A stretch of 64,000 bases of DNA from Zestomonas insulae (GTDB lineage Bacteria > Pseudomonadota > Gammaproteobacteria > Pseudomonadales > Pseudomonadaceae): the NCBI RefSeq assembly GCF_016901015.1, contig NZ_JAFEUP010000001.1:558001-622000 (forward strand). Direction: 5' to 3'. Under the pieces are notes generated by a model. It saw nothing but the letters and a program-made list of their open reading frames with translations, was not told the DNA's origin and searched no databases. Position 1 is the first letter of the stretch, and every line of letters starts with the position of its first letter. The position numbers were made by a program, and so were the translations under genes. Shown here piece after piece: positions 40,403 through 49,387 of the stretch.

Positions 40403-40672
40403 TCAGCCGCCGCTCAGCGCCTGCACCACATAGACGTCGGCACTGGGCGCAAGGCGGTCACTCAGGAGAAGGCGGTCGCGCACCGCCACGCCATCGACGA
40501 ATACGGCGATGTGCCGGCGCAGCTGACCCTGGTCGTCGAGCAGGTAGCCACGCAGCTCGGGTTTCTCGTCGAACACCTGCTCCAGCGCGGCGCGCACTGT
40601 CGGCGCCTCGATCTCTTGATCGGGGACTGCGACATGACGCTGAATCGCCGGAGCGAAAACGAGGCGGGACAT
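40403..40672 (-). CDS. MoaD/ThiS-family ubiquitin-like sulfur carrier
   Basis: This 89-residue beta-grasp protein ends in the required Gly-Gly (VVQALSGG), where sulfur carriers of this family are adenylated and thiocarboxylated. The segment LLLSDRLAPSADVYVVQALSGG matches the MoaD C-terminal fold. It lies 11 bases upstream of the BNR propeller gene and away from any moeB, thiF or moa gene, so the activating enzyme and acceptor are unknown. No cysteine is present. Confidence 0.85.
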   Translation of the reverse strand: MSRLVFAPAIQRHVAVPDQEIEAPTVRAALEQVFDEKPELRGYLLDDQGQLRRHIAVFVDGVAVRDRLLLSDRLAPSADVYVVQALSGG

Positions 40673-40751
40673 GGCACGAGCCGCATAGCGGAGCTTGCCT
40701 AGAGTCTAGAAGCGCGGCCCGGCGCCGCGACCGGCAGCCGACTGGCGGTGA

Positions 40752-41165
40752 CTAGTAGTCGACCTTGCCGCGTCCGGCCTTGATGTTGCCGCGCTTGCTC
40801 TTGCCTTCCAGGCGACGCTGCTTGGAGCCGAAGGTCGGCTTGGTCGGGCGCCGCGCCTTCTCGGTCTTGCCGGCGTTGCGGATCAGTTCGGCAAGGCGCT
40901 CCAGGGCATCGGCGCGGTTCTGCTCCTGGGTGCGGTACTGCTGGGCCTTGATGATGATCACCCCGTCGGCGGTGATGCGGCTGTCGCGCAGCGCCAGCAA
41001 GCGTTCCTTGTAGAACGGCGGCAACGACGAGGCCTGGCTGTCGAAGCGCAGGTGCACCGCGCTGGAGACCTTGTTGACGTTCTGCCCTCCGGCACCCTGG
41101 GCGCGGATGGCGGTCAGCTCGACCTCGTCGTCGGGCAGATGAACGCTGTTGGAGATGACCAGCAT
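40752..41165 (-). CDS. arfB: Alternative ribosome-rescue factor ArfB (YaeJ)
   Basis: This 137-residue peptidyl-tRNA hydrolase frees ribosomes stalled on mRNAs without a stop codon. The catalytic GGQ is in [19 protein letters not shown], and the long basic C-terminal tail ([20 protein letters not shown]) that enters the empty mRNA channel is complete. Start ATG at 41165 gives the standard [18 protein letters not shown]-terminus. It may be co-transcribed with the thioesterase gene 55 bases upstream. Confidence 0.95.
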   Translation of the reverse strand: MLVISNSVHLPDDEVELTAIRAQGAGGQNVNKVSSAVHLRFDSQASSLPPFYKERLLALRDSRITADGVIIIKAQQYRTQEQNRADALERLAELIRNAGKTEKARRPTKPTFGSKQRRLEGKSKRGNIKAGRGKVDY

Positions 41166-41220
41166 GGCGGCGCGCCTGAGTGCGGAAAGCTGCAGGATAC
41201 CCGACGCTCCGCCCGGCGGC

Positions 41221-41649
41221 TTACAGCCAGTGGAAATCCTCGGTGCGCGGCGCGCCCTCCATGACCTGCTTGAGCTCCGCCGGCGGCGGCGTGATCTTGC
41301 GGCTCGCCAGGCTGAACCAGGCGGCCTGGGTGGTCACCTTGGCGCACAACTCGCCCTTCTCGTTGAGCACTTCGTTGACCATGATGAACTTGGCGCCGTC
41401 CTCGGAGAGCCCGCCGATGCTCATCTGCACCTTGAATTTCTGCAGCAGGCGCATCTCGCGGCGGTACTGCACGCGGTCCTCGAGCACCACCGGTCCCAGG
41501 CGTGCCTCGGCGAACGCCTGCGGGGTGAAGCCGAACTCGGCGAGGAACAGGAAGCGCGCCTGCGAGACGTAGTCCAGATACCGCGAGTTCTTCACGTGGG
41601 CGTTGGAGTCCAGGTCGGCCCAGGCCACCTGGAAGTCGTATGCAAGCAT
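41221..41649 (-). CDS. Acyl-CoA thioesterase, hotdog fold (4HBT)
   Basis: This 142-residue protein has the 4HBT signature [21 protein letters not shown] with the catalytic Asp, and a typical C-terminal strand [13 protein letters not shown]. It likely hydrolyses an acyl-CoA ester; the physiological substrate cannot be read from the sequence. It lies upstream of arfB on the same strand and diverges from the DUF457 gene. Confidence 0.87.
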   Translation of the reverse strand: MLAYDFQVAWADLDSNAHVKNSRYLDYVSQARFLFLAEFGFTPQAFAEARLGPVVLEDRVQYRREMRLLQKFKVQMSIGGLSEDGAKFIMVNEVLNEKGELCAKVTTQAAWFSLASRKITPPPAELKQVMEGAPRTEDFHWL

Positions 41650-41800
41650 GTTCGGGCTCCTCGGGTAGAAAGCTTGATGCTAGCCCCGCCCCGCGCAGGC
41701 GCCCATAGCCGCCGACGGACATCTGCGGCGACGATTTCCCGGCGGCCTGCAGCGGCGTGCTGACCTAACCTTGCCGACGGCATGGGCAGAGGGACGCGCG

Positions 41801-42841
41801 ATGGATTCGATCACCCAAATGGCGCTCGGCGCCACGCTGCAGGGCGCCCTGCTCGGCCGCTGGCAGGGCCGCAAGGCGCTGCTCTACGGCGCGCTGCTCG
41901 GCACCCTGCCCGACCTCGACGTGCTGATCGACTACCGCGACGCGGTGGACTGGATGACCCATCACCGCGGCTTCAGCCACTCGCTGCTGTTCCTCAGCGG
42001 CCTGGCGGCGCTGCTCACCTGGCTGGTGCGCCGGCGCTATCCGCACGCCGGCTATTCCACCCAACGGCTGCTGCTGACCCTCTGGCTGGTGCTGGTCACC
42101 CACCCGCTGCTGGACTGCTTCACCAGCTACGGCACGCAGTTCTTCTGGCCGCTGAACAGCCCGCCGGTGGCCTGGTCGACAGTGTTCATCATCGATCCGC
42201 TGTACACCCTGCCGCTGTTGGCAGCGATCGCGATCGGCCTGCTGCAAGGGCTGCGCGGGCGCGCGTCGGTCTGGCCGCTGACCGCGCTGGGCCTGTCCTG
42301 TCTGTACCTGGCGTTTACCGTGGCCGGCAAGGTGATGGCCGAGGCGCGCGTGGAGCCGCTGCTGGCGCAGCAGGGCATCCGCCTGCAGGCGCTGTTCAGC
42401 GCGCCGACACCGTTCAACAGCCTGCTCTGGCGCGTGGTGGTGATCGACGGCAACGACTACCACGAGGCGCTGGTGAGCTGGTTCGATGAGCAGCCGCCGC
42501 GTCTCGAGCGCATACCGAGGGGCACTGCGCTGGCCGCGCCGCTGACGGATTCGCCGCAGTGGCAGCGGCTGCGCTGGTTCACCGGCGATGTGTTGCGCTA
42601 TGACCGACTGGGCGCCGCGCTGGTGGTCACCGACCTGCGCCTGGGCATGACCGGGTACCACCCGTTCCGCTTCGTCATGGCCGAATGGCGCGGCGGTGGC
42701 TGGCAGCTGGCGCCGGTGGTCAACCGCTGGCCCAGCGAACGTGGCGACCTGGCGCAGCTGCGCCTGCTGTGGACGCGGATTTGGGATGAGCGGCAGACGG
42801 TGCCGCTGGCGCAGTGGGCGCGGGAACTGGAGCAGCGCTAG
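41801..42841 (+). CDS. DUF457/YdjM-family membrane-bound metal-dependent hydrolase
   Basis: This 346-residue inner-membrane protein starts MDSITQMALGATLQGALLG and carries the family metal-site motifs GTLPDLDVLIDYRD, HHRGFSHSLLF and THPLLDCFTSYGTQ on three of about five membrane segments. A soluble C-terminal half (RWFTGDVLRYDRLGAALVV) follows. The family is annotated as hydrolase because of the His/Asp motifs, but the substrate is unknown. The start is preceded by GAGGGACG; ten extra upstream codons are excluded. Confidence 0.87.
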   Translation: MDSITQMALGATLQGALLGRWQGRKALLYGALLGTLPDLDVLIDYRDAVDWMTHHRGFSHSLLFLSGLAALLTWLVRRRYPHAGYSTQRLLLTLWLVLVTHPLLDCFTSYGTQFFWPLNSPPVAWSTVFIIDPLYTLPLLAAIAIGLLQGLRGRASVWPLTALGLSCLYLAFTVAGKVMAEARVEPLLAQQGIRLQALFSAPTPFNSLLWRVVVIDGNDYHEALVSWFDEQPPRLERIPRGTALAAPLTDSPQWQRLRWFTGDVLRYDRLGAALVVTDLRLGMTGYHPFRFVMAEWRGGGWQLAPVVNRWPSERGDLAQLRLLWTRIWDERQTVPLAQWARELEQR

Positions 42842-42865
42842 GGGGGGCGACGCGCCCCCTAGCGC
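42836..42865. terminator. Hairpin between the convergent DUF457 and aroP genes
   Basis: The perfect 11-base stem GCGCTAGGGGG/CCCCCTAGCGC includes the DUF457 stop codon in its left arm. There is no T-run, so it may act as a weak terminator in both directions. Confidence 0.6.
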
Positions 42866-42872
42866 GGGCGGT

Positions 42873-44288
42873 TTACTCGACCGCCGAACGCTCGCTGAGG
42901 CGCACCGGGCCGTGGGCCACGCGCAGGCGGTAGCAGGCCCAGATCACCAGCAGCCACACCGGAATCGCGTAGACCGAGATGCGGATGCCCGGAATCAGCA
43001 GCATCACGCCGAGGATCAGCGCCACCCAGGCCAGGCACAGGTAGTTGCTGAACGGGTACCAGAAGGCCTTGAACGACGGCTCGGTGCCCTGGGCCTGCAT
43101 GGCCTGGCGGAATTTCAGGTGCGAGTAGCTGATCATTGCCCAGTTGATCACCAGCGCAGCGACCACCAGCGACATCAGCAGCTCCAGCGCCTTGGCCGGC
43201 GCCACATAGTTGACCACCACGCACAGCAGGGTGATTGCCGCCGACAGTGCGATCGCGCGCACCGGCACGCCGCGCTTGTCGACCTTCAGCAGCGCTTTCG
43301 GCGCGTCGCCCTGCTCGGCCAGGCCGTAGAGCATGCGGCTGTTGCTGTACACGCCACTGTTGTAGACCGACAGCGCCGCGGTGAGCACCACGAAGTTGAG
43401 AATGTGCGCGGCCACGTCGCTGCCGATCAGCGAGAAGATCTGCACGAACGGGCTGCCGCTGTAGGCGTCGCCGGAGGCGTTAAGGGTTGCCAGTAGCTGG
43501 TCCCAGGGGTACAGGGCGAGCAGCACGGCCAGGGCGCCAACGTAGAAGATCAGGATGCGGTAGACCACCTGATTGATCGCCTTGGGGATCACCGTCTTCG
43601 GCTCGCTGGCCTCGGCGGCGGTGATGCCGACCAGCTCCAGACCGCCGAACGAGAACATGATGAAGCACAGCGCCATGACCAGGCCGGTCAGGCCGTTGGG
43701 GAAGAAGCCGCCATGACTCCACAGGTTACTGACCGACGCCTGCGGACCGCCGGTGCCGCTGAACAGCAGCCAGCAGCCGAGCAAAATCATGCCGATGATC
43801 GCCACCACCTTGATGATCGCGAACCAGAATTCGGTCTCGCCGAAGACTTTGACGTTGGTCAGGTTGATCGCGTTGATGAGCACGAAGAACACCGCCGCGC
43901 TGACCCAGGTCGGCACATCCGGCCACCAGAATTCGACGTACTTGCCCACCGCGGTGAGTTCGGCCATGCCGACCAGCACATAGAGCACCCAGTAGTTCCA
44001 GCCCGACAGGAAGCCGGCGTAGCCGCCCCAGTACTTGTGCGCGAAATGGCTGAACGAGCCGGCGACCGGCTCCTCGACGATCATCTCGCCAAGCTGGCGC
44101 ATGATCAGGAAGGCGATGAAACCGGCGATCGCGTAGCCGAGGATCATCGACGGCCCGGCCGATTTGAGTACCCCCGCCGAGCCGAGGAACAGCCCGGTGC
44201 CGATCGCGCCGCCCAGGGCGATCAGCTGGATATGGCGGTTCTTCAGGCCGCGTTTGAGTTCGCCCTGGTGCAGGACTTGTTGGGTCAT
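42873..44288 (-). CDS. aroP: Aromatic amino acid permease (AroP/PheP type, APC family)
   Basis: This 471-residue twelve-helix inner-membrane symporter has the amino-acid permease signature LGGAIGTGLFLGSAGVLKSAG in helix 1 and FSFGGLELVGITAAEA in helix 6. It most likely imports tyrosine/phenylalanine because it follows hpd and maiA, and P. aeruginosa has aroP2 next to hpd. The exact substrate (versus D-Ala/Ser-type relatives) is inferred. It lies 95 bases after maiA. Confidence 0.88.
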   Translation of the reverse strand: MTQQVLHQGELKRGLKNRHIQLIALGGAIGTGLFLGSAGVLKSAGPSMILGYAIAGFIAFLIMRQLGEMIVEEPVAGSFSHFAHKYWGGYAGFLSGWNYWVLYVLVGMAELTAVGKYVEFWWPDVPTWVSAAVFFVLINAINLTNVKVFGETEFWFAIIKVVAIIGMILLGCWLLFSGTGGPQASVSNLWSHGGFFPNGLTGLVMALCFIMFSFGGLELVGITAAEASEPKTVIPKAINQVVYRILIFYVGALAVLLALYPWDQLLATLNASGDAYSGSPFVQIFSLIGSDVAAHILNFVVLTAALSVYNSGVYSNSRMLYGLAEQGDAPKALLKVDKRGVPVRAIALSAAITLLCVVVNYVAPAKALELLMSLVVAALVINWAMISYSHLKFRQAMQAQGTEPSFKAFWYPFSNYLCLAWVALILGVMLLIPGIRISVYAIPVWLLVIWACYRLRVAHGPVRLSERSAVE

Positions 44289-44383
44289 TGCGTCAGCTTC
44301 CCTTTGTTGTTCTTAGCTGTGACGAATGGGACCCGCCGCGCTCGTGACGCGGCGGAATTCAATCAGGCGGATGAGCCTGGCAC

Positions 44384-45040
44384 CTATTCGGCGTCGGGCT
44401 GGGCTTCTGGCGCCGCATTGCGGAAGGCGTCCAGCGGTTCACAGCGGGCGACGAGGTCGAGGATGCGGGGGTATGGCGAGAGGTCACAGTTAAAACGCCG
44501 CGCATTGTACACCTGCGGAATCAGGCAGGCTTCCAGATAACCTGGACGCTGGCCAAGCGATAGACGACTGGGCAGTCGCCCCAGGCCCTGCTCGACGGCG
44601 CCCAGGCCGAGCTCGACCCAGTGGCGGTACCAGGCGTCCTTGATGGCGTCGCTGGCGCCCACTTCGGCGGTCAGGTACTTGAGCACGCGGGTGTTGTTCA
44701 GCGGGTGGATGTCGCAGGCGACATGCAGCGCCAGCGCCCGCACCTGGGCGCGCAGCGGCGGCTCGGCGGGCAACAGCGCCGGCACCGGGAAGACTTCGTC
44801 GAGGTATTCGAGGATCGCCAGCGACTGGGCGATGCGCACCTCGCTGGCACCGCTGCCGCTGTCCACCAGCAGCGGCACCAGGCCCTGGGGATTGAGCGCG
44901 CGGTACTCCGGCGCATGCTGCTGGCCGCCATCGCGAACCAGGTGCACCGGCACCTGTTTGTAACCCAGGCCCTTGAGGTTGAGTGCGATGCGCACCCGGT
45001 AGGCGGCGCTGGAGCGCCAGTAGGAATAGAGGGTCAGCAT
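44384..45040 (-). CDS. maiA: Maleylacetoacetate isomerase (zeta-class GST)
   Basis: This 218-residue glutathione-dependent enzyme isomerises maleylacetoacetate to fumarylacetoacetate. The zeta-class active-site motif YSYWRSSAAYRVRIALNLKG and the cis-Pro region NPQGLVPLLV are intact. It lies between hpd and aroP on the same strand. The two enzymes around it in the homogentisate pathway, HmgA and FahA, are not in the window and must be encoded elsewhere. Confidence 0.95.
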   Translation of the reverse strand: MLTLYSYWRSSAAYRVRIALNLKGLGYKQVPVHLVRDGGQQHAPEYRALNPQGLVPLLVDSGSGASEVRIAQSLAILEYLDEVFPVPALLPAEPPLRAQVRALALHVACDIHPLNNTRVLKYLTAEVGASDAIKDAWYRHWVELGLGAVEQGLGRLPSRLSLGQRPGYLEACLIPQVYNARRFNCDLSPYPRILDLVARCEPLDAFRNAAPEAQPDAE

Positions 45041-45094
45041 TGGCTCGGTCTCCGCTGCCGGGGCGCTCCCTCGCCCCCGGCTTGTGCAGAAAGC

Positions 45095-46177
45095 TTAGTC
45101 GGCCTTGAGCACCCCACGGCGAATCTGATCTTCCTCGATCGATTCGAACAACGCCTTGAAGTTGCCTTCGCCGAAGCCCTGATTGCCCTTGCGCTGGATG
45201 ATCTCGAAGAAGATCGGGCCGATCACCGTGTTGGTGAAGATCTGCAGGAGGATGCCGTCGTCGCCAGGGGCCCCATCGATCAGGATGTTCAGCTCGCGCA
45301 ACGCGTCGAGTGGCTCGCCATGCCCGGCAACCCGGCTGTCGACCTTCTCGTAGTAGGTCTCCGGGGTCACCATGAAATCCACGCCGTTGGCGCGCAGCTT
45401 GCGCACGGTGGCGTAGATGTCGTCGGTGGTCAGCGCGATGTGCTGGATACCCTCGCCGTGGTACTCGCGGATGAACTCCTCGATCTGCGAACTCTCGTCC
45501 GCCGATTCGTTGATCGGGATGCGGATCTTGCCGCACGGCGCGGTCATCGCCCGGGAGAACAGGCCGGTGAGCTTGCCTTCGATGTCGAAGTAGCGAATCT
45601 CGCGGAAGTTGGCGATGCGCTCGTAGAAGCCCGACCAGACGTCCATCTGCCCGCGTTTGACGTTGTGCGTCAGGTGGTCGATGGCGGTCAGGCCCACGGC
45701 GTTATCTTGCGCCGAACGGCCGGGAATGAACTCGAAATCGACGTCGTAAATGCTCTTGTCGCCAAAGCGGTCGACCAGGTACAGCAGCGAACCACCGATG
45801 CCTTCGACGCAGGGGATGTTCAGCTCGCCGAAGTTGGCGTGGCTGCCGACCAGGGTGGCGCCCTGCGCCTCGACGTAGGCCGCCGCTTGCGCGGCATTCT
45901 TGACCCGAAACGCCATGGCGCAGGCGCTCGGCCCGTGCTTCTTGGCGAACTCGCGGACGTGGCCGGTCGGGCTGCCGTTGAGCACGATGTTGATGTCGTT
46001 CTGCTGGAACAGGAAGACTTCCTTGGAGCGGTGCTTGGCGGTCTCGGTGAAGCCCATGCTGCTGAACAGCTCACGCAGCTGCTGGATGCCGGTGGCGTCC
46101 GGGGCGGTGAATTCGACGAACTCGAAGCCGTCGGTACCGATGGGATTGTGCTGCTCGATCTTGGCCACGGCGTTCAT
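45095..46177 (-). CDS. hpd: 4-Hydroxyphenylpyruvate dioxygenase
   Basis: This 360-residue Fe(II) enzyme converts 4-hydroxyphenylpyruvate to homogentisate. Two vicinal-oxygen-chelate halves are seen; the iron ligands fall in DHLTHNVKRG, GIQHIALTTDDI and IFFEIIQRKGNQGFGEGNF. The start MNAVAKIEQHNPIGTDG at 46177 is supported by AGGAGGCT just before it. It is the first gene of the hpd-maiA-aroP unit; a PhhR-type box lies about 200 bases upstream. Confidence 0.97.
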   Translation of the reverse strand: MNAVAKIEQHNPIGTDGFEFVEFTAPDATGIQQLRELFSSMGFTETAKHRSKEVFLFQQNDINIVLNGSPTGHVREFAKKHGPSACAMAFRVKNAAQAAAYVEAQGATLVGSHANFGELNIPCVEGIGGSLLYLVDRFGDKSIYDVDFEFIPGRSAQDNAVGLTAIDHLTHNVKRGQMDVWSGFYERIANFREIRYFDIEGKLTGLFSRAMTAPCGKIRIPINESADESSQIEEFIREYHGEGIQHIALTTDDIYATVRKLRANGVDFMVTPETYYEKVDSRVAGHGEPLDALRELNILIDGAPGDDGILLQIFTNTVIGPIFFEIIQRKGNQGFGEGNFKALFESIEEDQIRRGVLKAD

Positions 46178-46544
46178 TCAGCCTCCTGATTGTCGTTATC
46201 GGCTCGGTCAGCGCCCGCAGCGTGCAGGGCGATGAGCATGACCTCATGACAACCGAGCCGCGCAGGGCCGACAAGCGGCCGGGCCGCCGCTCAAGAGTCG
46301 ACGTCCGAACGCAGTGGCAGGTTTTCCTTACAGCAACCCGGCGCGCCAGCCGAGGCCATCTGCGCCACTCCACCCCGTAACGATTTTCTTACACAGTGGT
46401 ACGAACCCTTGCCGGCGGGTATCCGCTCCGCCGCGCTAAAGTGCGGCCTGCACGCGCCGACAGGAGATTGCAGAGCGGCCCGGCATTGGCAATGATGGCC
46501 GTCAGCCAGGTGGACGCGGCGTAGGCAGCAGTCGGAGGGACCCC
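46178..46544. other. Divergent control region between hpd and the LuxR-type gene
   Basis: These 367 bases hold both promoters. A PhhR/TyrR-like box at 46376-46393 is listed separately. CGGAGGGACCCC before 46545 is the Shine-Dalgarno of the rightward gene. No RNA gene or repeat is seen. Confidence 0.5.
46376..46393. promoter_or_regulatory. Candidate PhhR/TyrR box upstream of hpd
   Basis: CGTAAC-GATTTT-CTTACA fits the TGTAAA-N6-TTTACA box with three mismatches and the correct symmetry. It lies 200 bases before hpd, which is controlled by PhhR in P. putida. Confidence 0.5.
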
Positions 46545-47633
46545 ATGAGTCGCCAGGAAAAGCTCTATGACGAGTTGGTCGGCCTGAGTTATCAGTGCGT
46601 ACTGGATGAAGGCAGCTGGCAACCGCTGCTGGAGCGGCTGATGGCCGCCACCGGTCATCAGCAAGGCACCCTGATGTTCTGGGACCAGCAGCAGACCGGC
46701 CCGCAGCTGACCGGCGTGAACCTGCTCGATCCCGCCAGCGTCGACGCCTACAACAACTATTACTGCAGCCTCGATCCCGGCCTGGTGTTCACCGCCGACA
46801 GCCCCGTGGGCCACTGGTACCACGACCTGCGCGACCTGGGCGCGGAGCGCATGCGCCGCGACGTCTACTACCAGGAGCTGTATCGGCCCTTCAACCTGCA
46901 CAGCACCGCCTGCCTCAAGCTGCATGAGCAGGGCCAGTTCGGCAGCTACCTCAGCCTGCTGACCCAGCGCGATGCGCAACTGCCCAGTGCCGAGCAACTG
47001 CAACTGCTGCAGCGCCTGACCCCGCATCTGGTGCGCGTCGGCCAGATGGCCAGCCAGATCAATCGCCTGCTCCTCGACCGCCAGCACCGCGACCTGCTCC
47101 TCGATCAACAGCGCACCCCGCAATGGCTGGTCGACGGCGACGGCCGCGTGGTCCATCAGAACGCCGCCGCCGAGCGCTGCCTGGGCGAACCCGACAGCCC
47201 GCTGCAGGCCAGCCACGGCGTGTTGCGCTGCAAGAGCCAGCCGCTCACGCCGCTGCTGCGCCGCGCCACCGACGTGCGCAACGTGGCGCGCGCCGGCTGG
47301 CTGCGCCTGCCGGGGGCGAGTCCGACCGAGCTGCTGATCACCCCGGTGCCCGAGCACGTCGCCCAGCGCCATGTGCGCCTGCGCCCGCTGGCGCTGGTCG
47401 CCCTGCTGCGCAATCAGCCGCGCGGGGCGCTGTTGGCCGAGCTGTTCCAGCTCACCGCCGCCGAACGCCGGCTGGCCGAACTGCTCGCCCAGGGTCTGGC
47501 GCCGGAAACCTGCGCCGCGCGGCTGAACGTCAGCATCAACACGGTGCGCAGCCAGTTGCGCGCGCTGTTCCGCAAGACCGGTACCGAACGGCAGACCGAG
47601 CTGGTCAGCCTGTTCCTGCGCCTGGAAAGCTGA
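46545..47633 (+). CDS. LuxR-family transcriptional regulator
   Basis: This 362-residue regulator has a C-terminal LuxR/FixJ helix-turn-helix (FQLTAAERRLAELLAQGLAP, then LNVSINTVRSQLRALFRKTG, about residues 297-350). The N-terminal 200 residues are not an acyl-homoserine-lactone domain that I recognise; a PAS-like segment WLVDGDGRVVHQNAAAERCL lies at about 190-210. CGGAGGGA precedes the start. It diverges from hpd and precedes a methyltransferase gene by 98 bases. Target genes are unknown. Confidence 0.85.
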   Translation: MSRQEKLYDELVGLSYQCVLDEGSWQPLLERLMAATGHQQGTLMFWDQQQTGPQLTGVNLLDPASVDAYNNYYCSLDPGLVFTADSPVGHWYHDLRDLGAERMRRDVYYQELYRPFNLHSTACLKLHEQGQFGSYLSLLTQRDAQLPSAEQLQLLQRLTPHLVRVGQMASQINRLLLDRQHRDLLLDQQRTPQWLVDGDGRVVHQNAAAERCLGEPDSPLQASHGVLRCKSQPLTPLLRRATDVRNVARAGWLRLPGASPTELLITPVPEHVAQRHVRLRPLALVALLRNQPRGALLAELFQLTAAERRLAELLAQGLAPETCAARLNVSINTVRSQLRALFRKTGTERQTELVSLFLRLES

Positions 47634-47731
47634 CACTTCATTCATCTGAATGATGGCAAAGCGGGCGCAACGCTCTAGCGTGTCTCTTGGTGCCGACCAG
47701 GCAGTTCACGTCAGTGCGACAGGTACCCGTC

Positions 47732-48532
47732 ATGGACAAGACCATGCCCCCGCAAATCCAGGCTGAAGCCGCGCCGGAGCAGACCGGCAACGTCCTCCCC
47801 TTTCGCCGCCGCCAGCCCCCGGAGCAGCGCCCGTTGGGCAATGCGGTGCTGCTCGACTATCTATTCGGCATCAACACCGCGGCGCTGGACGCCGCCGCCG
47901 ACGGCCGCCTGCAGCGCCTGTTCGACTACGCCGTCAACTCACCAGCGGCCCGCGCCCTGCGCTGCCGGCGACGGATGATCGCCCGGGCGATCGACGACAC
48001 CTGCCTGCGCGTCGGCCCGCAGGCACGCATCCTGTGCATCAGCGGCGGCCACTTCCGTGAAGCCGAGCTGTCCCAGGCGATCCGCCATGGCCGCTTCGCG
48101 GAAATGCGCGTGTTCGATAGCCATGCCGAGCACCTGCGGGTCGTCGCCACGGACTATGCCGCGCAGGGCGTCAGCACCTGCACCGGCAGCCTCGAGCAGC
48201 TGCTCGACGGCCAGTTACCGTTCGCCGGTTACGACCTGGTGTACTCCAGTGGCCTGTGCGATCACCTCGACGACACCAGCTGCGTGACGCTCGCCAGCCA
48301 GCTGTTCAAGGCCACCCGGCGCGGCGGCCGCCTGCTGCTCGGCGGCATGCGCAAAGGCATCGCTGACATTGGCTATCTCGAGGGTCTGCTCGACTGGCGC
48401 CCGCACTACCGACGCGATGAACAGCTGCTCGATCTGCTCCTCGGCGTCGACTACAACGAGATCGCCAGCGCGCGCGTGGTGCATGACATCGGCCATCGCA
48501 TCGCCTTTCTCGAAGCGCTGCGCTACGGCTGA
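47732..48532 (+). CDS. Class I SAM-dependent methyltransferase-like protein
   Basis: This 266-residue protein has a Rossmann methyltransferase core. Motif I is the variant ILCISGGHFREAELSQAI; acidic MRVFDSHAEHL would bind SAM; the post-core region is YDLVYSSGLCDHLDDTS and GGRLLLGGM. The [A/S]xGH-REAEL pattern is shared with proteins linked to the 3-hydroxypalmitate methyl ester signal, which is only suggestive. ATG at 47732 is chosen; an in-frame TTG at 47687 would add 15 residues. It ends 78 bases before the secretion cassette on the same strand. Confidence 0.75.
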   Translation: MDKTMPPQIQAEAAPEQTGNVLPFRRRQPPEQRPLGNAVLLDYLFGINTAALDAAADGRLQRLFDYAVNSPAARALRCRRRMIARAIDDTCLRVGPQARILCISGGHFREAELSQAIRHGRFAEMRVFDSHAEHLRVVATDYAAQGVSTCTGSLEQLLDGQLPFAGYDLVYSSGLCDHLDDTSCVTLASQLFKATRRGGRLLLGGMRKGIADIGYLEGLLDWRPHYRRDEQLLDLLLGVDYNEIASARVVHDIGHRIAFLEALRYG

Positions 48533-48610
48533 GCGCCCGCCCAGCAGTGATTTGCGCCGTGCACCTTCTTCCGTACACTGCGCGGATTCCAGGGGAAAGG
48601 GGTGGTTCCA

Positions 48611-49387
48611 ATGTGGCGAATTCTCGGCTTGGCCTGCGCGGCCTCGCTGTTGTGCCTCGGTCAGGCGCAAGCGGTGACTCCAGACAGCGATCCGCTGCTC
48701 GACACCCCGACCTCGGCGAGCGCCGAACGCCAGGCGCGCGGTGTGCTGCGCGCGCGCAACCAGGCGGTGCTGTCCAGCGAGCTGGCCGGACGCATCACCG
48801 AAATGCCGTTCGCCGATGGCCAGGACTTCAAGAAGGGTGACGTGCTGGTGCGCTTCGACTGCAGCGCCTACCAGGCGCAGCTGAATGCCGCCCAGGCTGC
48901 TGCCCAGGCCGCCCGCGAAGAACTGGTGCACAACAAGCAGCTGGCCGCGCTCAACTCGGTCGGTCGTTTCGAGGTCGCCCTGGCCGAAGCCCGCCAGGCC
49001 AAGGCCGCCGCGGAAACCCAGGTGTATCAGGTGCAGGTCAAGCGCTGCAGCGTGCCGGCGCCATTCACCGGGCGCGTGGTGCAACGCAAGGTGCAGCCGC
49101 ACGAAAGCGTCGCCGGCGGCGCGCCACTGCTGGAAGTGGTCGACAACAGCACCCTCGAAGTGCACCTGCTGGTGCCCTCGGCCTGGCTGAGCTGGTTGAA
49201 ACCCGGCCAGCACTTCGATTTCGTCCCCGACGAAACCGGCCAGGCGCTGCAGGTCGAGGTCAAGCGCCTCGGCGCGCGCATCGATGAAGGCAGTCAGACC
49301 CTGCTGCTGATCGGCAACCTGCCGGCCGACGCCAAGGGCCTGCTGGCCGGAATGAGCGGTACCGCGCGCTTCGCGGCGCAACCATGA
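48611..49387 (+). CDS. Periplasmic adaptor protein (HlyD/RND type), first cassette gene
   Basis: This 258-residue exported adaptor has a signal peptide (MWRILGLACAASLLCLGQAQA, cut near residue 21). A lipoyl/barrel-sandwich half follows (LAGRITEMPFADGQDFKKGD), then a helical hairpin (QLNAAQAAAQAAREELVHNK) and the second lipoyl half (FTGRVVQRKVQPHESVAGGA). It is short for the family, lacking a full membrane-proximal domain. GGGGAAAGGGG precedes the ATG; an in-frame GTG three codons earlier is less likely. Its stop overlaps the next ATG (ATGA). Confidence 0.87.
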   Translation: MWRILGLACAASLLCLGQAQAVTPDSDPLLDTPTSASAERQARGVLRARNQAVLSSELAGRITEMPFADGQDFKKGDVLVRFDCSAYQAQLNAAQAAAQAAREELVHNKQLAALNSVGRFEVALAEARQAKAAAETQVYQVQVKRCSVPAPFTGRVVQRKVQPHESVAGGAPLLEVVDNSTLEVHLLVPSAWLSWLKPGQHFDFVPDETGQALQVEVKRLGARIDEGSQTLLLIGNLPADAKGLLAGMSGTARFAAQP

